Source of the DNA: Streptomyces sp. A2-16
GTDB taxonomy: Bacteria > Actinomycetota > Actinomycetes > Streptomycetales > Streptomycetaceae
Length of the DNA: 64,000 nt
NCBI RefSeq assembly: GCF_018128905.1
Contig: NZ_CP063808.1
Coordinates: 6,634,001-6,698,000, forward strand
Direction of reading: 5' to 3'
A model generated the notes under the pieces. That model was not told where the DNA came from. It made no database searches and saw nothing but the letters and a program-made list of their open reading frames with translations. The position numbers were made by a program, and so were the translations under genes. Below, in pieces: positions 25,128-36,335 of this stretch (position 1 is the first letter of the stretch; each line of letters starts with the position of its first letter).

Positions 25128-25156
25128 AGACTAGCGGCCAAGTCCGCCAGAGTCAG
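25128..25156 (-). promoter_or_regulatory. Candidate mihF promoter
   Basis: On the minus strand CTGACT (25156-25151) and TAGTCT (25133-25128) are 17 nt apart, a good match to the Streptomyces vegetative -35 and -10. The leader would be about 105 nt. Confidence 0.55.
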
Positions 25157-25262
25157 CGAGAACAGCGGAAAAGTCCTGGTCAGCCTCCGTCAGGCCGGAC
25201 ATTTCTGACATACTGCCCCGGATTTGAGGATGTATTCAGACTCAAGCGGGCCTCGAACCCCG

Positions 25263-25335
25263 CGTCGGAGGACTCGAACGGCGGCGTCGAACATCCGCGA
25301 CGACCGTTGCGAACGCGCCGGCCGGTCCTCCGACG
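25263..25335 (-). terminator. Nested inverted repeat at the 3' end of the pyr operon
   Basis: An outer perfect 11-bp pair (CGTCGGAGGAC with GTCCTCCGACG) encloses AACGG/CCGTT and then CGTCG/CGACG around an 8-nt loop. It begins 7 nt past the pyrF stop. It probably ends the operon or protects the 3' end. Confidence 0.65.
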
Positions 25336-25341
25336 GCCGGC

Positions 25342-26187
25342 TCAATCCGTCGGCAGCGCGGACCGGATCTCCTCCGCGAACCGGTCCGCGGACGCTCGCA
25401 GCGCACCGATGTCCGGACCGTGCCGCAGCACTCCCCGGCTGACGTTCGGAACGACATTGCGGATCGCGCTGCCGAAGACCCGGGGAAGATCGGCCGGAGT
25501 GGCTCCCTGCGCGCCGACGCCGGGCGCGAGGAGCGGACCGTTGATGTCCAGGTCGTACGACGACAGATCGCCCAGGGTGGCCCCTACGACGGCGCCGAAG
25601 GACCCCAGGGGCTCCTCCCCGGTGTTCTCGGCGGCCAGATGGGCCAGCATGGTCGCGCCGATGTTCCGGCCGTCCGCGCGGACGGCGTGCTGGACCTCGC
25701 CGCCCTCCGGGTTGGAGGTCAGGGCGAGCACGAACAGGCCCGCGCCGCTCTCGCGCGCCAGCGCGATCGCCGGTGAGAGCGAGCCGTAGCCGAGGTACGG
25801 CGACACGGTCAGCGCGTCCGAGAAGAGCGGCGAGTCCTTGCGCAGGAACGCCTCCGCGTACGCGGCCATGGTCGAGCCGATGTCACCCCGCTTGGCATCC
25901 ATGAGGACCAGCGCACCGGCCGCGCGGGCCTCCTCGACGGTCTTCTCCAGCACGGCGACCCCGCGCGAGCCGAAGCGCTCGAAGAACGCGCTCTGCGGCT
26001 TGAACACGGCGACCCGGTCGGACAGCGCTTCGACGACGGTCCGGCTGAAGCGCTCCAGGCCGGCCACACCGTCGTCCAGACCCCACTCGGTGAGCAGCGA
26101 GGCGTGCGGGTCGATCCCGACGCACAACGGCCCGCGCTCGTCCATGGCACGGCGCAGCCGGGCGCCGAAAGGCTCGTACGAGGTCAT
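25342..26187 (-). CDS. pyrF: Orotidine 5'-phosphate decarboxylase (type 2)
   Basis: This 281-aa enzyme converts OMP to UMP, the last de novo step. LMDAKRGDIGST near residue 95 holds the catalytic Lys-Asp array. Early CVGIDPHASLL and VFKPQSAFFE mark the longer type 2 subfamily. Its ATG overlaps the pyrD stop as ATGA. It is the last gene of the leftward pyr operon. Confidence 0.96.
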   Translation of the reverse strand: MTSYEPFGARLRRAMDERGPLCVGIDPHASLLTEWGLDDGVAGLERFSRTVVEALSDRVAVFKPQSAFFERFGSRGVAVLEKTVEEARAAGALVLMDAKRGDIGSTMAAYAEAFLRKDSPLFSDALTVSPYLGYGSLSPAIALARESGAGLFVLALTSNPEGGEVQHAVRADGRNIGATMLAHLAAENTGEEPLGSFGAVVGATLGDLSSYDLDINGPLLAPGVGAQGATPADLPRVFGSAIRNVVPNVSRGVLRHGPDIGALRASADRFAEEIRSALPTD

Positions 26188-27284
26188 GCCGTCTTCCTCA
26201 CGTCGGCGCCGACCGCGTCGGCGAGGGTGGCGTACGGACTCGTGCGCAGGCGCGCGGCGAGGCCCTTGTGGATGGCCCGGGCCCAGAAAGGACCCTCGTA
26301 GACGAAGGCGCTGTAGCCCTGGACCAGCGTGGCGCCCGCCAGGATGCGCTGCCAGGCGTCCTCGGCGTTCTCGACGCCCCCGACGCCCACCAGGGTGATC
26401 CGGTCGCCCACGCGCGCGTACAGGCGCCTGAGGACCTCCAGGGAGCGCTCCTTGAGGGGTGCGCCGGAGAGGCCGCCGGTCTCCTTCACCAGCGAGGCCT
26501 CCGACCGCAGGCCGTCGCGCGCGACGGTGGTGTTGGTGGCGATGATGCCGTCCAGGCCGAGTTCGACGGCCAGGTCGGCGACCGCGTCGACGTCCTCGTC
26601 GGCCAGGTCGGGAGCGATCTTGACGAGGAGCGGGACCCGGCGGTTCGCGACGATCCGGTCGGCGGCCTCGCGGACCGCGGTCAGCAGCGGACGCAGCTGG
26701 TCGACGGCCTGGAGGTTGCGCAGACCGGGCGTGTTGGGCGACGACACGTTGACGACGAGGTAGTCGGCGAAGGGCGCGAGCCGCTCCGCGGACTTCACGT
26801 AGTCGGCGACGGCCTCGTCCTCCGGGACGACCTTGGTCTTGCCGATGTTCACGCCCACGACGGTCTTGAAGACGGGCTCACGGGAGGCCAGGCGGGCCGC
26901 CACGGCCAGCGAGCCCTCGTTGTTGAAGCCCATACGGTTGATCAGCGCGCGGTCCTGCACGAGGCGGAAGAGCCGCTTCTTGGGGTTGCCCGGCTGGGCC
27001 TCCCCCGTCACCGTGCCGATCTCGATGTGGTCGAAGCCCAGCATCGCCATGCCGTCGATGGCGACGGCGTTCTTGTCGAAGCCCGCGGCGAGGCCGAAGG
27101 GGCCGTGCATGCGCAGCCCGAGGGCCTCGGTGCGCAGCTCCTTGTGGCGGGGTGCGAGGGCGGCCGCGACGAAGGTGCGCAGCACGGGGACGCGGACGGC
27201 GAGCCGGATCCAGCGGAAGGCCAGGTAGTGGGCCTTCTCGGGGTCCATGCGCTGGAAGACGAGATTGAAGAAGATCTTGTACAT
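26184..27284 (-). CDS. pyrD: Dihydroorotate dehydrogenase (quinone, class 2)
   Basis: This 366-aa flavoenzyme oxidises dihydroorotate to orotate and passes electrons to membrane quinone. The N-terminal helical extension (residues 1-50, starting MYKIFFNLVFQ) that docks on the membrane marks class 2. GLAAGFDKNA near residue 63 binds FMN and the catalytic Ser is in NVSSPNTPGLR near 180. It is separated from carB by 71 nt containing a strong hairpin. Confidence 0.96.
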   Translation of the reverse strand: MYKIFFNLVFQRMDPEKAHYLAFRWIRLAVRVPVLRTFVAAALAPRHKELRTEALGLRMHGPFGLAAGFDKNAVAIDGMAMLGFDHIEIGTVTGEAQPGNPKKRLFRLVQDRALINRMGFNNEGSLAVAARLASREPVFKTVVGVNIGKTKVVPEDEAVADYVKSAERLAPFADYLVVNVSSPNTPGLRNLQAVDQLRPLLTAVREAADRIVANRRVPLLVKIAPDLADEDVDAVADLAVELGLDGIIATNTTVARDGLRSEASLVKETGGLSGAPLKERSLEVLRRLYARVGDRITLVGVGGVENAEDAWQRILAGATLVQGYSAFVYEGPFWARAIHKGLAARLRTSPYATLADAVGADVRKTA

Positions 27285-27318
27285 GGTGTCCTCACGAAGA
27301 CATGGGGGTCTTCACGAA

Positions 27319-27348
27319 GAGGGGGACACCGTTTCCGGTGTCCCCCTC
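27319..27348 (-). terminator. Strong hairpin inside the pyr operon between carB and pyrD
   Basis: GAGGGGGACACCG and CGGTGTCCCCCTC form a perfect 13-bp stem with a TTTC loop, starting 8 nt past the carB stop. It may lower expression of pyrD-pyrF or protect the upstream mRNA. Confidence 0.7.
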
Positions 27349-27355
27349 AGGGCTG

Positions 27356-30656
<3,301 letters not shown>

Positions 30657-30664
<8 letters not shown>

Positions 30665-31826
30665 GCTGGCCCTCCATGACTGTGCTCATCAAAGACGTGA
30701 AGCGGTCGAACAGGTAGGCGGCGTCGTGCGGGCCGGCTGCCGCTTCGGGGTGGTACTGGACGGAGAAGCCCGGCTGGTCGAGCAGCTGGAGGCCCTCCAC
30801 GACGTTGTCGTTCAGGCACACGTGGGAGACCTCGACGCGGCCGAACTTCGTCTCGCTGACCTTGTCGAGCGGCGCGTCCACGGCGAACCCGTGGTTGTGC
30901 GCGGTGACCTCGACCTTGCCGGTCGTGCGGTCCTGCACGGGCTGGTTGATGCCCCGGTGGCCGTACTTCAGCTTGTAGGTGCCGAAGCCGAGGGCGCGGC
31001 CCAGGATCTGGTTGCCGAAGCAGATGCCGAACAGGGGCGTCCTGCGCTCCAGCACGGCGCTCATCAGCGCGACGGGGCCGTCGGCGGTGGCCGGGTCGCC
31101 CGGGCCGTTGGAGAAGAACACGCCGTCCGGATTCACGGCGTAGACCTCCTCGACACTCGCGGTGGCGGGCAGGACGTGCACCTCGATGCCGCGCTCGGCC
31201 ATGCGGTGCGGGGTCATGCCCTTGATGCCGAGGTCGATCGCGGCGACGGTGAACTTCTTCTCGCCGACCGCGGGGACGACGTACGCCTCCTTGGTGGCGA
31301 CCTCCTCGTACAGCGAGGCGCCCTTCATGTGCGGCTGGGCCTGCACGCGCGCGACGAGCTCGGGCTCGACCGCGATCGCCTCGCCGGAGAAGATCCCGGC
31401 GCGCATGGAGCCGCGCTCGCGCAGATGGCGGGTGAGGGCGCGGGTGTCGATGCCGGAGATCCCGACGATGCCCTGCGCGACCAGCTCGTCGTCCAGGGAG
31501 CGCTTGGCCCGCCAGTTGGACGGCACGCGCGCGGGGTCGCGCACGACGTAGCCGGAGACCCAGATGCGGCGGGACTCGTCGTCCTCGTCGTTCCAGCCGG
31601 TGTTGCCGATCTGCGGGGCGGTCGCGACGACGATCTGGCGGTCGTACGAGGGGTCGGTCAGGGTCTCCTGGTAGCCGGTCATGCCGGTGGAGAACACGGC
31701 CTCGCCGAAGGTCTCCCCCACGGCCCCGTAGGCACGGCCGCGGAAGATCCGGCCGTCCTCCAGGACGAGTACCGCGGGAGACACCTCTTTCCTCTGCGAG
31801 GCGTTCCCCTTCGTGGAGGTCGTCAT
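30657..31826 (-). CDS. carA: Carbamoyl phosphate synthase small subunit
   Basis: This 389-aa glutaminase feeds ammonia to CarB. Residues 15-160 form the small-subunit domain (AVLVLEDGRIFRGRAYG). The class I amidotransferase domain follows, with the nucleophile Cys in LFGICFGNQILGRALG near 270 and catalytic His in QYHPEAAAGPHD near 360. ATG at 31826 overlaps the preceding membrane-protein stop as ATGA. Confidence 0.98.
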
Positions 31827-32401
31827 CGTGCGCCTTCCGTTTCCGTCTTGTTGATCATGGAGTTAATGGCGTCGACCCACTCGGTGTGCTCGGCCGCGTG
31901 GTCCGAGCGGAAGCCCGAGTCGATCAGCCGCTCGCCGTGCGCCCAGGTCACCACGAGGAGCCCGCCCTCGGTCAGGACCTTTCCGGCGATGCCCTTGCCG
32001 AGCACGGCCTCGCGCAGGGCCTCGCGCGGGATGAAGAAGTCCCTCGCGCCGGGGCGTACGACGTCCAGTCCCGCGTCCGTCAGCGTGAGCTCGACCCGGC
32101 TGCGGGTGCCGAGGCCGTGCGCCACGATCCGGTCGAGCCACTGACCCGCGGTGGTGGAGCCGTGGTAGCGGCCGCTCATGCCCAGTCTCGCCGGGCCGGG
32201 GTCGTCCGGCGCGGCGGGCAGCTCGGGCAGGTCGCCCTGGAGCGTGCCGCGCCACTTCCAGCCCTCGCGCATCAGCCAGTAGACGAGCGCGACGAAGAGG
32301 GCGAGGCCGACGAGCCAGCCGACGCGGGCGGCCCAGTCGGTGACCTCGGCGGACTTCTTCTCGGCTGCGAGACCGGCGGCCAGCAGGATTTCAGATGTCA
32401 C
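31823..32401 (-). CDS. Conserved membrane protein of the pyr operon
   Basis: This 192-aa protein has one membrane helix (VGWLVGLALFVALVYWLM, residues 26-43) and a cytosolic C-terminal domain of about 110 residues that I read as PH-like (VELTLTDAGLDVV to RLIDSGF). The GTG start overlaps the pyrC stop as GTGA, and its own stop overlaps carA. A gene in the same slot occurs in the mycobacterial pyr operon (Rv1382), so the linkage is old. The role is unknown. No catalytic motif is seen. Confidence 0.8.
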   Translation of the reverse strand: MTSEILLAAGLAAEKKSAEVTDWAARVGWLVGLALFVALVYWLMREGWKWRGTLQGDLPELPAAPDDPGPARLGMSGRYHGSTTAGQWLDRIVAHGLGTRSRVELTLTDAGLDVVRPGARDFFIPREALREAVLGKGIAGKVLTEGGLLVVTWAHGERLIDSGFRSDHAAEHTEWVDAINSMINKTETEGAR

Positions 32402-33684
32402 GTGAGCTTCCCGTCGACGAGCGTGGCCTTGCCCCGGAGCCACGTGTGCGTGACACGGCCCGGCAGCTCACGCCCCTCGTAGGGAGTGTTGCGGCTGCGC
32501 GAGGCGAAGCCCGCGGGGTCCACGGAGCCACGGTATTCCGTGTCGACCAGCGTGAGGTTGGCGGGCTCACCAGCCGAGACGGGACGCCCGTGTCCGGCGG
32601 CCTGCCCGATGCGGGCGGGGGTGACGGACATGCGCTGGGCGACCCCGGCCCAGTCGAGGAGCCCGGTGTCCACCATGGTCTCCTGCACCACTGACAGCGC
32701 GGTCTCCAGGCCGACCATGCCCATGGCGGCCGCGGCCCACTCGCAGTCCTTGTCCTCGTGCGGGTGCGGGGCGTGGTCGGTGGCGACGATGTCGATGGTG
32801 CCGTCGGCCAGGGCCTCGCGCAGGGCGAGCACGTCCCGCTCGGTGCGCAGCGGCGGGTTCACCTTGTAGACCGGGTTGTACGTCCGCACCAGCTCGTCGG
32901 TGAGGAGCAGGTGGTGCGGGGTGACCTCGGCGGTGACGTCGATGCCGCGGGACTTGGCCCAGCGGACGATCTCGACGGACCCGGCGGTCGACAGGTGGCA
33001 GATGTGGACGCGGGAACCGACGTGCTCGGCGAGCAGGACGTCCCGGGCGATGATCGATTCCTCGGCAACCGCGGGCCAGCCCCCGAGCCCCAGCTCGGCC
33101 GAGACGATGCCCTCGTTCATCTGGGCGCCCTCGGTCAGCCGCGGCTCCTGGGCGTGCTGGGCGACGACCCCGCCGAATGCCTTCACGTACTCCAGGGCGC
33201 GGCGCATGATCACGGCGTCGTCTACGCACTTGCCGTCGTCGGAGAAGACGGTCACGCCGGCGGCCGACTCGTGCATGGCGCCGAGCTCGGCGAGCTTCCT
33301 GCCCTCCAGGCCGACGGTCACGGCGCCGATGGGCTGCACGTCGCAGTAACCGTGCTCCTGGCCTAGCCGGTAGACCTGCTCGACGACACCGGCGGTGTCG
33401 GCGACCGGGAAGGTGTTGGCCATGGCGAACACGGCCGTGTAGCCGCCGCTCGCCGCCGCGCGGGTGCCGGTGAGAACCGTCTCGGAGTCCTCGCGGCCCG
33501 GCTCGCGCAGATGGGTGTGCAGGTCGACCAGGCCGGGCAGCAGCACCTTGCCGACGGCCTCGACGACCTCGGCGCCCTCCGTCGGGAGCCCCGTACCGAC
33601 CGCCTCGATGACCGAGCCGTCGATCAGCACGTCCTGCGGCTCGCCGCCGAGGACCTTCGCACCGCGGATCAGGATCTTGCTCAT
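32398..33684 (-). CDS. pyrC: Dihydroorotase
   Basis: This 428-aa zinc amidohydrolase cyclises carbamoyl aspartate to dihydroorotate. It is the class I type: GLVDLHTHLREPG near residue 50 gives the HxH metal ligands and substrate Arg. HICHLSTAGS near 230 and IVATDHAPHP near 300 supply the further His and catalytic Asp. Its ribosome site GAGGAG lies within the end of pyrB. Confidence 0.97.
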   Translation of the reverse strand: MSKILIRGAKVLGGEPQDVLIDGSVIEAVGTGLPTEGAEVVEAVGKVLLPGLVDLHTHLREPGREDSETVLTGTRAAASGGYTAVFAMANTFPVADTAGVVEQVYRLGQEHGYCDVQPIGAVTVGLEGRKLAELGAMHESAAGVTVFSDDGKCVDDAVIMRRALEYVKAFGGVVAQHAQEPRLTEGAQMNEGIVSAELGLGGWPAVAEESIIARDVLLAEHVGSRVHICHLSTAGSVEIVRWAKSRGIDVTAEVTPHHLLLTDELVRTYNPVYKVNPPLRTERDVLALREALADGTIDIVATDHAPHPHEDKDCEWAAAAMGMVGLETALSVVQETMVDTGLLDWAGVAQRMSVTPARIGQAAGHGRPVSAGEPANLTLVDTEYRGSVDPAGFASRSRNTPYEGRELPGRVTHTWLRGKATLVDGKLT

Positions 33685-33689
33685 GTGAC

Positions 33690-34667
33690 TTACTTCTCCT
33701 CGATACGGGTGTGGCTGACGGCGGGCTCGTTTCCCCCGAGCAGCAGATACAGGACGGCCATCCGGATGGAGACTCCGTTTGCGACCTGCTCGACGACGGT
33801 GCAGCGGTCGGAGTCGGCGACCTCGGCGGTGATCTCCATGCCGCGGACCATCGGGCCGGGGTGCATCACGATGGCGTGCTCCGGCATCCGGGCCATGCGG
33901 TCGCCGTCCAGGCCGTAGCGGCGCGAGTACTCGCGCTCGGTCGGGAAGAACGCGGCGTTCATGCGCTCGCGCTGGACGCGCAGCATCATCACCGCGTCCG
34001 CCTTGGACAGCGTGCTGTCCAGGTCGTACGAGACCTCGCAGGGCCAGGTCTCGACGCCGACCGGCACCAGGGTGGGCGGGGCGACGAGGGTGACCTCGGC
34101 GCCGAGGGTGTGCAGCAGGTCGACGTTGGAGCGGGCGACCCGGCTGTGCAGGACGTCCCCGACGATCGTGATGCGCTTGCCTGCGAGGTCCTGGCCGATC
34201 CCGGCGTCCCGCCCGACCAGCCGGCGGCGCATGGTGAACGCGTCGAGCAGGGCCTGGGTCGGGTGCTGGTGGGTGCCGTCACCGGCATTGATGACGGCCG
34301 CGTCGATCCAGCCGGAGTTGGCGAGGCGGTACGGCGCCCCCGAGGCTCCGTGCCGGATGACGACGGCGTCGACGCCCATGGCCTCCAGGGTCTGGGCGGT
34401 GTCCTTGAGGGACTCGCCCTTGGACACGCTGGAGCCCTTGGCGGTGAAGTTGATGACGTCCGCCGAGAGGCGCTTCTCGGCGGCTTCGAAGGAGATACGC
34501 GTGCGCGTGGAGTCCTCGAAGAAGAGGTTGACGATCGTGCGGCCGCGCAGGGTCGGCAGCTTCTTGATCGGCCGGTCGGCGACCCGGGCCATCTCCTCGG
34601 CGGTGTCGAGGATCAGGACGGCGTCGTCGCGGGTGAGGTCGGCGGCCGAGATGAGATGACGCTGCAT
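33690..34667 (-). CDS. pyrB: Aspartate carbamoyltransferase catalytic subunit
   Basis: This 325-aa enzyme joins carbamoyl phosphate and aspartate. The phosphate loop FFEDSTRTRISFE lies near residue 50 and the HPTQALLDAFTMRR segment near 133. No PyrI regulatory-chain gene is in the operon, as usual in actinobacteria. It ends 5 nt before pyrC. An 81-nt gap with a 7-bp hairpin separates it from pyrR. Confidence 0.98.
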   Translation of the reverse strand: MQRHLISAADLTRDDAVLILDTAEEMARVADRPIKKLPTLRGRTIVNLFFEDSTRTRISFEAAEKRLSADVINFTAKGSSVSKGESLKDTAQTLEAMGVDAVVIRHGASGAPYRLANSGWIDAAVINAGDGTHQHPTQALLDAFTMRRRLVGRDAGIGQDLAGKRITIVGDVLHSRVARSNVDLLHTLGAEVTLVAPPTLVPVGVETWPCEVSYDLDSTLSKADAVMMLRVQRERMNAAFFPTEREYSRRYGLDGDRMARMPEHAIVMHPGPMVRGMEITAEVADSDRCTVVEQVANGVSIRMAVLYLLLGGNEPAVSHTRIEEK

Positions 34668-34748
34668 CTGTCAGGCTCCGTAAGGCAGTTCAGAGGGAGA
34701 TTCCGGGCAAGCTCGGGCACGCCGAGGAAGGACGTGCCCCGGGGCTCG

Positions 34749-35324
34749 CTACTGGGTCTGCTTCACGCCGAGCAGCACGGTGTCGCGACCGTCCTCCTCG
34801 GCGAGCTGGACCTTGACCGTCTCCCGCAACGACGTGGGGAGGTTCTTGCCGACGTAGTCGGCGCGAATGGGCAGTTCGCGGTGCCCTCTGTCGACGAGGA
34901 CCGCGAGCTGCACCGCGCGGGGGCGCCCGATGTCGTTCAGGGCGTCCAGGGCGGCGCGGATGGTGCGGCCGGAGAAGAGCACGTCGTCGACGAGGACGAC
35001 CAGGCGGCCGTCGATGCCGTCACCGGGGATCTCGGTGCGGGCCAGCGCACGCGGCGGGTGCATGCGCAGGTCGTCGCGGTACATGGTGATGTCGAGCGAG
35101 CCGACCGGGATCTTGCGGTCGGTGATCTCCTCGAGCTTCACGGCGAGCCGTTGGGCGAGGAAGACGCCCCGGGTGGGGATGCCGAGGAGCACCACGTCGT
35201 CGGCGCCCTTGGCGCGTTCGACGATCTCGTGGGCGATGCGGGTCAGTACGCGTGCGATGTCGGGGCCCTCGAGAACGGGCCGGGCATCGGACGCGGGGCT
35301 GGCGGAATTGTCCTGCTTGTCCAT
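34749..35324 (-). CDS. pyrR: PyrR, UMP-sensing regulator and uracil phosphoribosyltransferase
   Basis: This 191-aa protein has the PRPP-binding loop VVLVDDVLFSGRTIRAAL near residue 105 and the PyrR-type insertion DITMYRDDL near 80. It binds pyr mRNA when UMP is high. First gene of the operon. Its leader contains a PyrR-recognition-like loop directly before the Shine-Dalgarno sequence, so translational repression, as shown for the mycobacterial operon, is likely. Confidence 0.97.
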   Translation of the reverse strand: MDKQDNSASPASDARPVLEGPDIARVLTRIAHEIVERAKGADDVVLLGIPTRGVFLAQRLAVKLEEITDRKIPVGSLDITMYRDDLRMHPPRALARTEIPGDGIDGRLVVLVDDVLFSGRTIRAALDALNDIGRPRAVQLAVLVDRGHRELPIRADYVGKNLPTSLRETVKVQLAEEDGRDTVLLGVKQTQ

Positions 35325-35334
35325 AAGAAACGGA

Positions 35335-35370
35335 CCTCCTTCTCCGCCTCACGGGACGGACCTTAAAGGA
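35335..35370 (-). promoter_or_regulatory. PyrR-binding leader hairpin that can mask the pyrR ribosome site
   Basis: On the minus strand UCCUU (35370-35366) can pair with AAGGA of the Shine-Dalgarno AAGGAGG (35341-35335). Inside, UCCG and CGGA close a loop UCCCGUGAGG that fits the PyrR consensus (UCC-N-GNGAGG). PyrR bound to UMP would stabilise the hairpin and block translation. Confidence 0.75.
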
Positions 35371-35389
35371 CGTCGGATTTGCGCCATCC

Positions 35390-35395
35390 ACCGTA
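35390..35395 (-). promoter_or_regulatory. Candidate pyr operon -10 element
   Basis: On the minus strand this reads TACGGT, about 66 nt before pyrR, placing the PyrR hairpin in the leader. The -35 is not obvious. Confidence 0.4.
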
Positions 35396-35478
35396 GCAGG
35401 CCGATACGAGCCCCCCGATCACCCCCTTGGCCCAATCGGCCACCACTCTCGCGGAAGAGTCGGTGTGGACCATTCGGC

Positions 35479-35508
35479 TTGACGCAGAAGAGTCACGCTG
35501 CGTAACCT
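35479..35508 (+). promoter_or_regulatory. bldD promoter
   Basis: TTGACG (35479-35484) and TAACCT (35503-35508) are 18 nt apart, a very good vegetative promoter. The start point would be near 35515, giving a leader of about 60 nt. Confidence 0.75.
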
Positions 35509-35521
35509 CACAGTGAGTTAC
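35502..35521. promoter_or_regulatory. BldD-box-like palindrome at the bldD promoter
   Basis: GTAACCTCACAGTGAGTTAC is a near-perfect inverted repeat with the core TCACAGTGA. It overlaps the -10 and start point. BldD sites have AGTGA/TCAC-type half-sites and bldD is known to repress itself, so this is the expected autoregulatory operator. Confidence 0.8.
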
Positions 35522-35577
35522 CAGACGCGCGGCTCGAAACCACTGCGGCCGCGTCGATCCAGTGTCCGGGGAGCTAT

Positions 35578-36078
35578 ATGTCCAGCGAATACGCCAAACA
35601 GCTCGGGGCCAAGCTTCGGGCCATCCGCACCCAGCAGGGCCTTTCCCTCCACGGTGTCGAGGAGAAGTCCCAGGGACGCTGGAAGGCGGTCGTGGTCGGT
35701 TCGTACGAGCGCGGCGACCGCGCGGTGACCGTGCAGCGCCTTGCCGAGTTGGCGGATTTCTACGGCGTTCCGGTGCAGGAACTCCTGCCCGGCACCACTC
35801 CGGGCGGGGCCGCCGAGCCCCCGCCGAAGCTGGTCCTGGACCTGGAGCGGCTGGCCCATGTCCCGGCCGAGAAGGCAGGTCCCCTCCAGCGCTACGCCGC
35901 GACGATCCAGTCCCAGCGCGGCGACTACAACGGCAAGGTGCTCTCGATCCGCCAGGACGACCTGCGCACACTCGCCGTCATCTACGACCAGTCGCCCTCG
36001 GTCCTCACCGAGCAGCTGATCAGCTGGGGTGTGCTGGACGCCGACGCGCGTCGCGCGGTGTCCCACGAGGAGAGCTGA
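35578..36078 (+). CDS. bldD: BldD, c-di-GMP-dependent developmental repressor
   Basis: This 166-aa master repressor of sporulation genes has an N-terminal XRE-type helix-turn-helix (residues 8-70). The C-terminal domain dimerises through a tetramer of cyclic di-GMP. The ligand motif RGD-X8-RQDD is intact: Arg114, Asp116, Arg125 and Asp128. It is divergent from the pyr operon, and a palindrome at its own promoter indicates autorepression. A 20-bp hairpin follows the gene. Confidence 0.98.
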   Translation: MSSEYAKQLGAKLRAIRTQQGLSLHGVEEKSQGRWKAVVVGSYERGDRAVTVQRLAELADFYGVPVQELLPGTTPGGAAEPPPKLVLDLERLAHVPAEKAGPLQRYAATIQSQRGDYNGKVLSIRQDDLRTLAVIYDQSPSVLTEQLISWGVLDADARRAVSHEES

Positions 36079-36104
36079 GCCGCTCCCAGCCTCAGCAGAA
36101 ACGT

Positions 36105-36150
36105 GCCGCCGGGGTGGCCGGAACTTCACGGTTCCGGCCACCCCGGCGGC
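36105..36150 (+). terminator. Very strong terminator after bldD
   Basis: A perfect 20-bp stem (starting GCCGCCGGGGTGGCC) with a 6-nt loop lies 26 nt past the bldD stop. It can work in both directions between the convergent bldD and nusB. Confidence 0.9.
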
Positions 36151-36187
36151 GTTCTGCGACCACTGCGGGTCCCAGCCGTACCGGATA

Positions 36188-36229
36188 CGCCTGAGGGCCC
36201 GCTGCGGTCTCGCTGCGGGCCCTCAGGCG
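36188..36229 (-). terminator. Second terminator, downstream of nusB
   Basis: A perfect 15-bp stem (CGCCTGAGGGCCCGC with GCGGGCCCTCAGGCG) encloses a 12-nt loop. It lies beyond the 23-bp repeats after nusB and faces the bldD terminator. Confidence 0.85.
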
Positions 36230-36243
36230 TTTCACGTCTCGTA

Positions 36244-36335
36244 CGCCTCGTCGCGGCACGGTCTCGCGCCTCGTCGCGGCACAGTCCGACGCCTCGTGGC
36301 GGCGCGGTTCTAGGCCTCGTCCCGGCGCAGCGACG
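36244..36335. repeat. 23-bp degenerate tandem repeat covering the nusB 3' end
   Basis: Units start at 36244, 36267, 36290 and 36313, each beginning like CGCCTCGTCGCGGCAC. The last unit encodes the end of NusB and the stop codon falls at the unit boundary. The noncoding units look like duplications of the gene end. Confidence 0.85.

Larger units (their letters stand above)
25018..25341. other. 324-nt gap between pyrF and mihF
   Basis: No gene is evident. The stretch holds the mihF promoter candidate at 25128-25156 and a large nested inverted repeat at 25263-25335 next to the pyrF stop. Confidence 0.7.
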
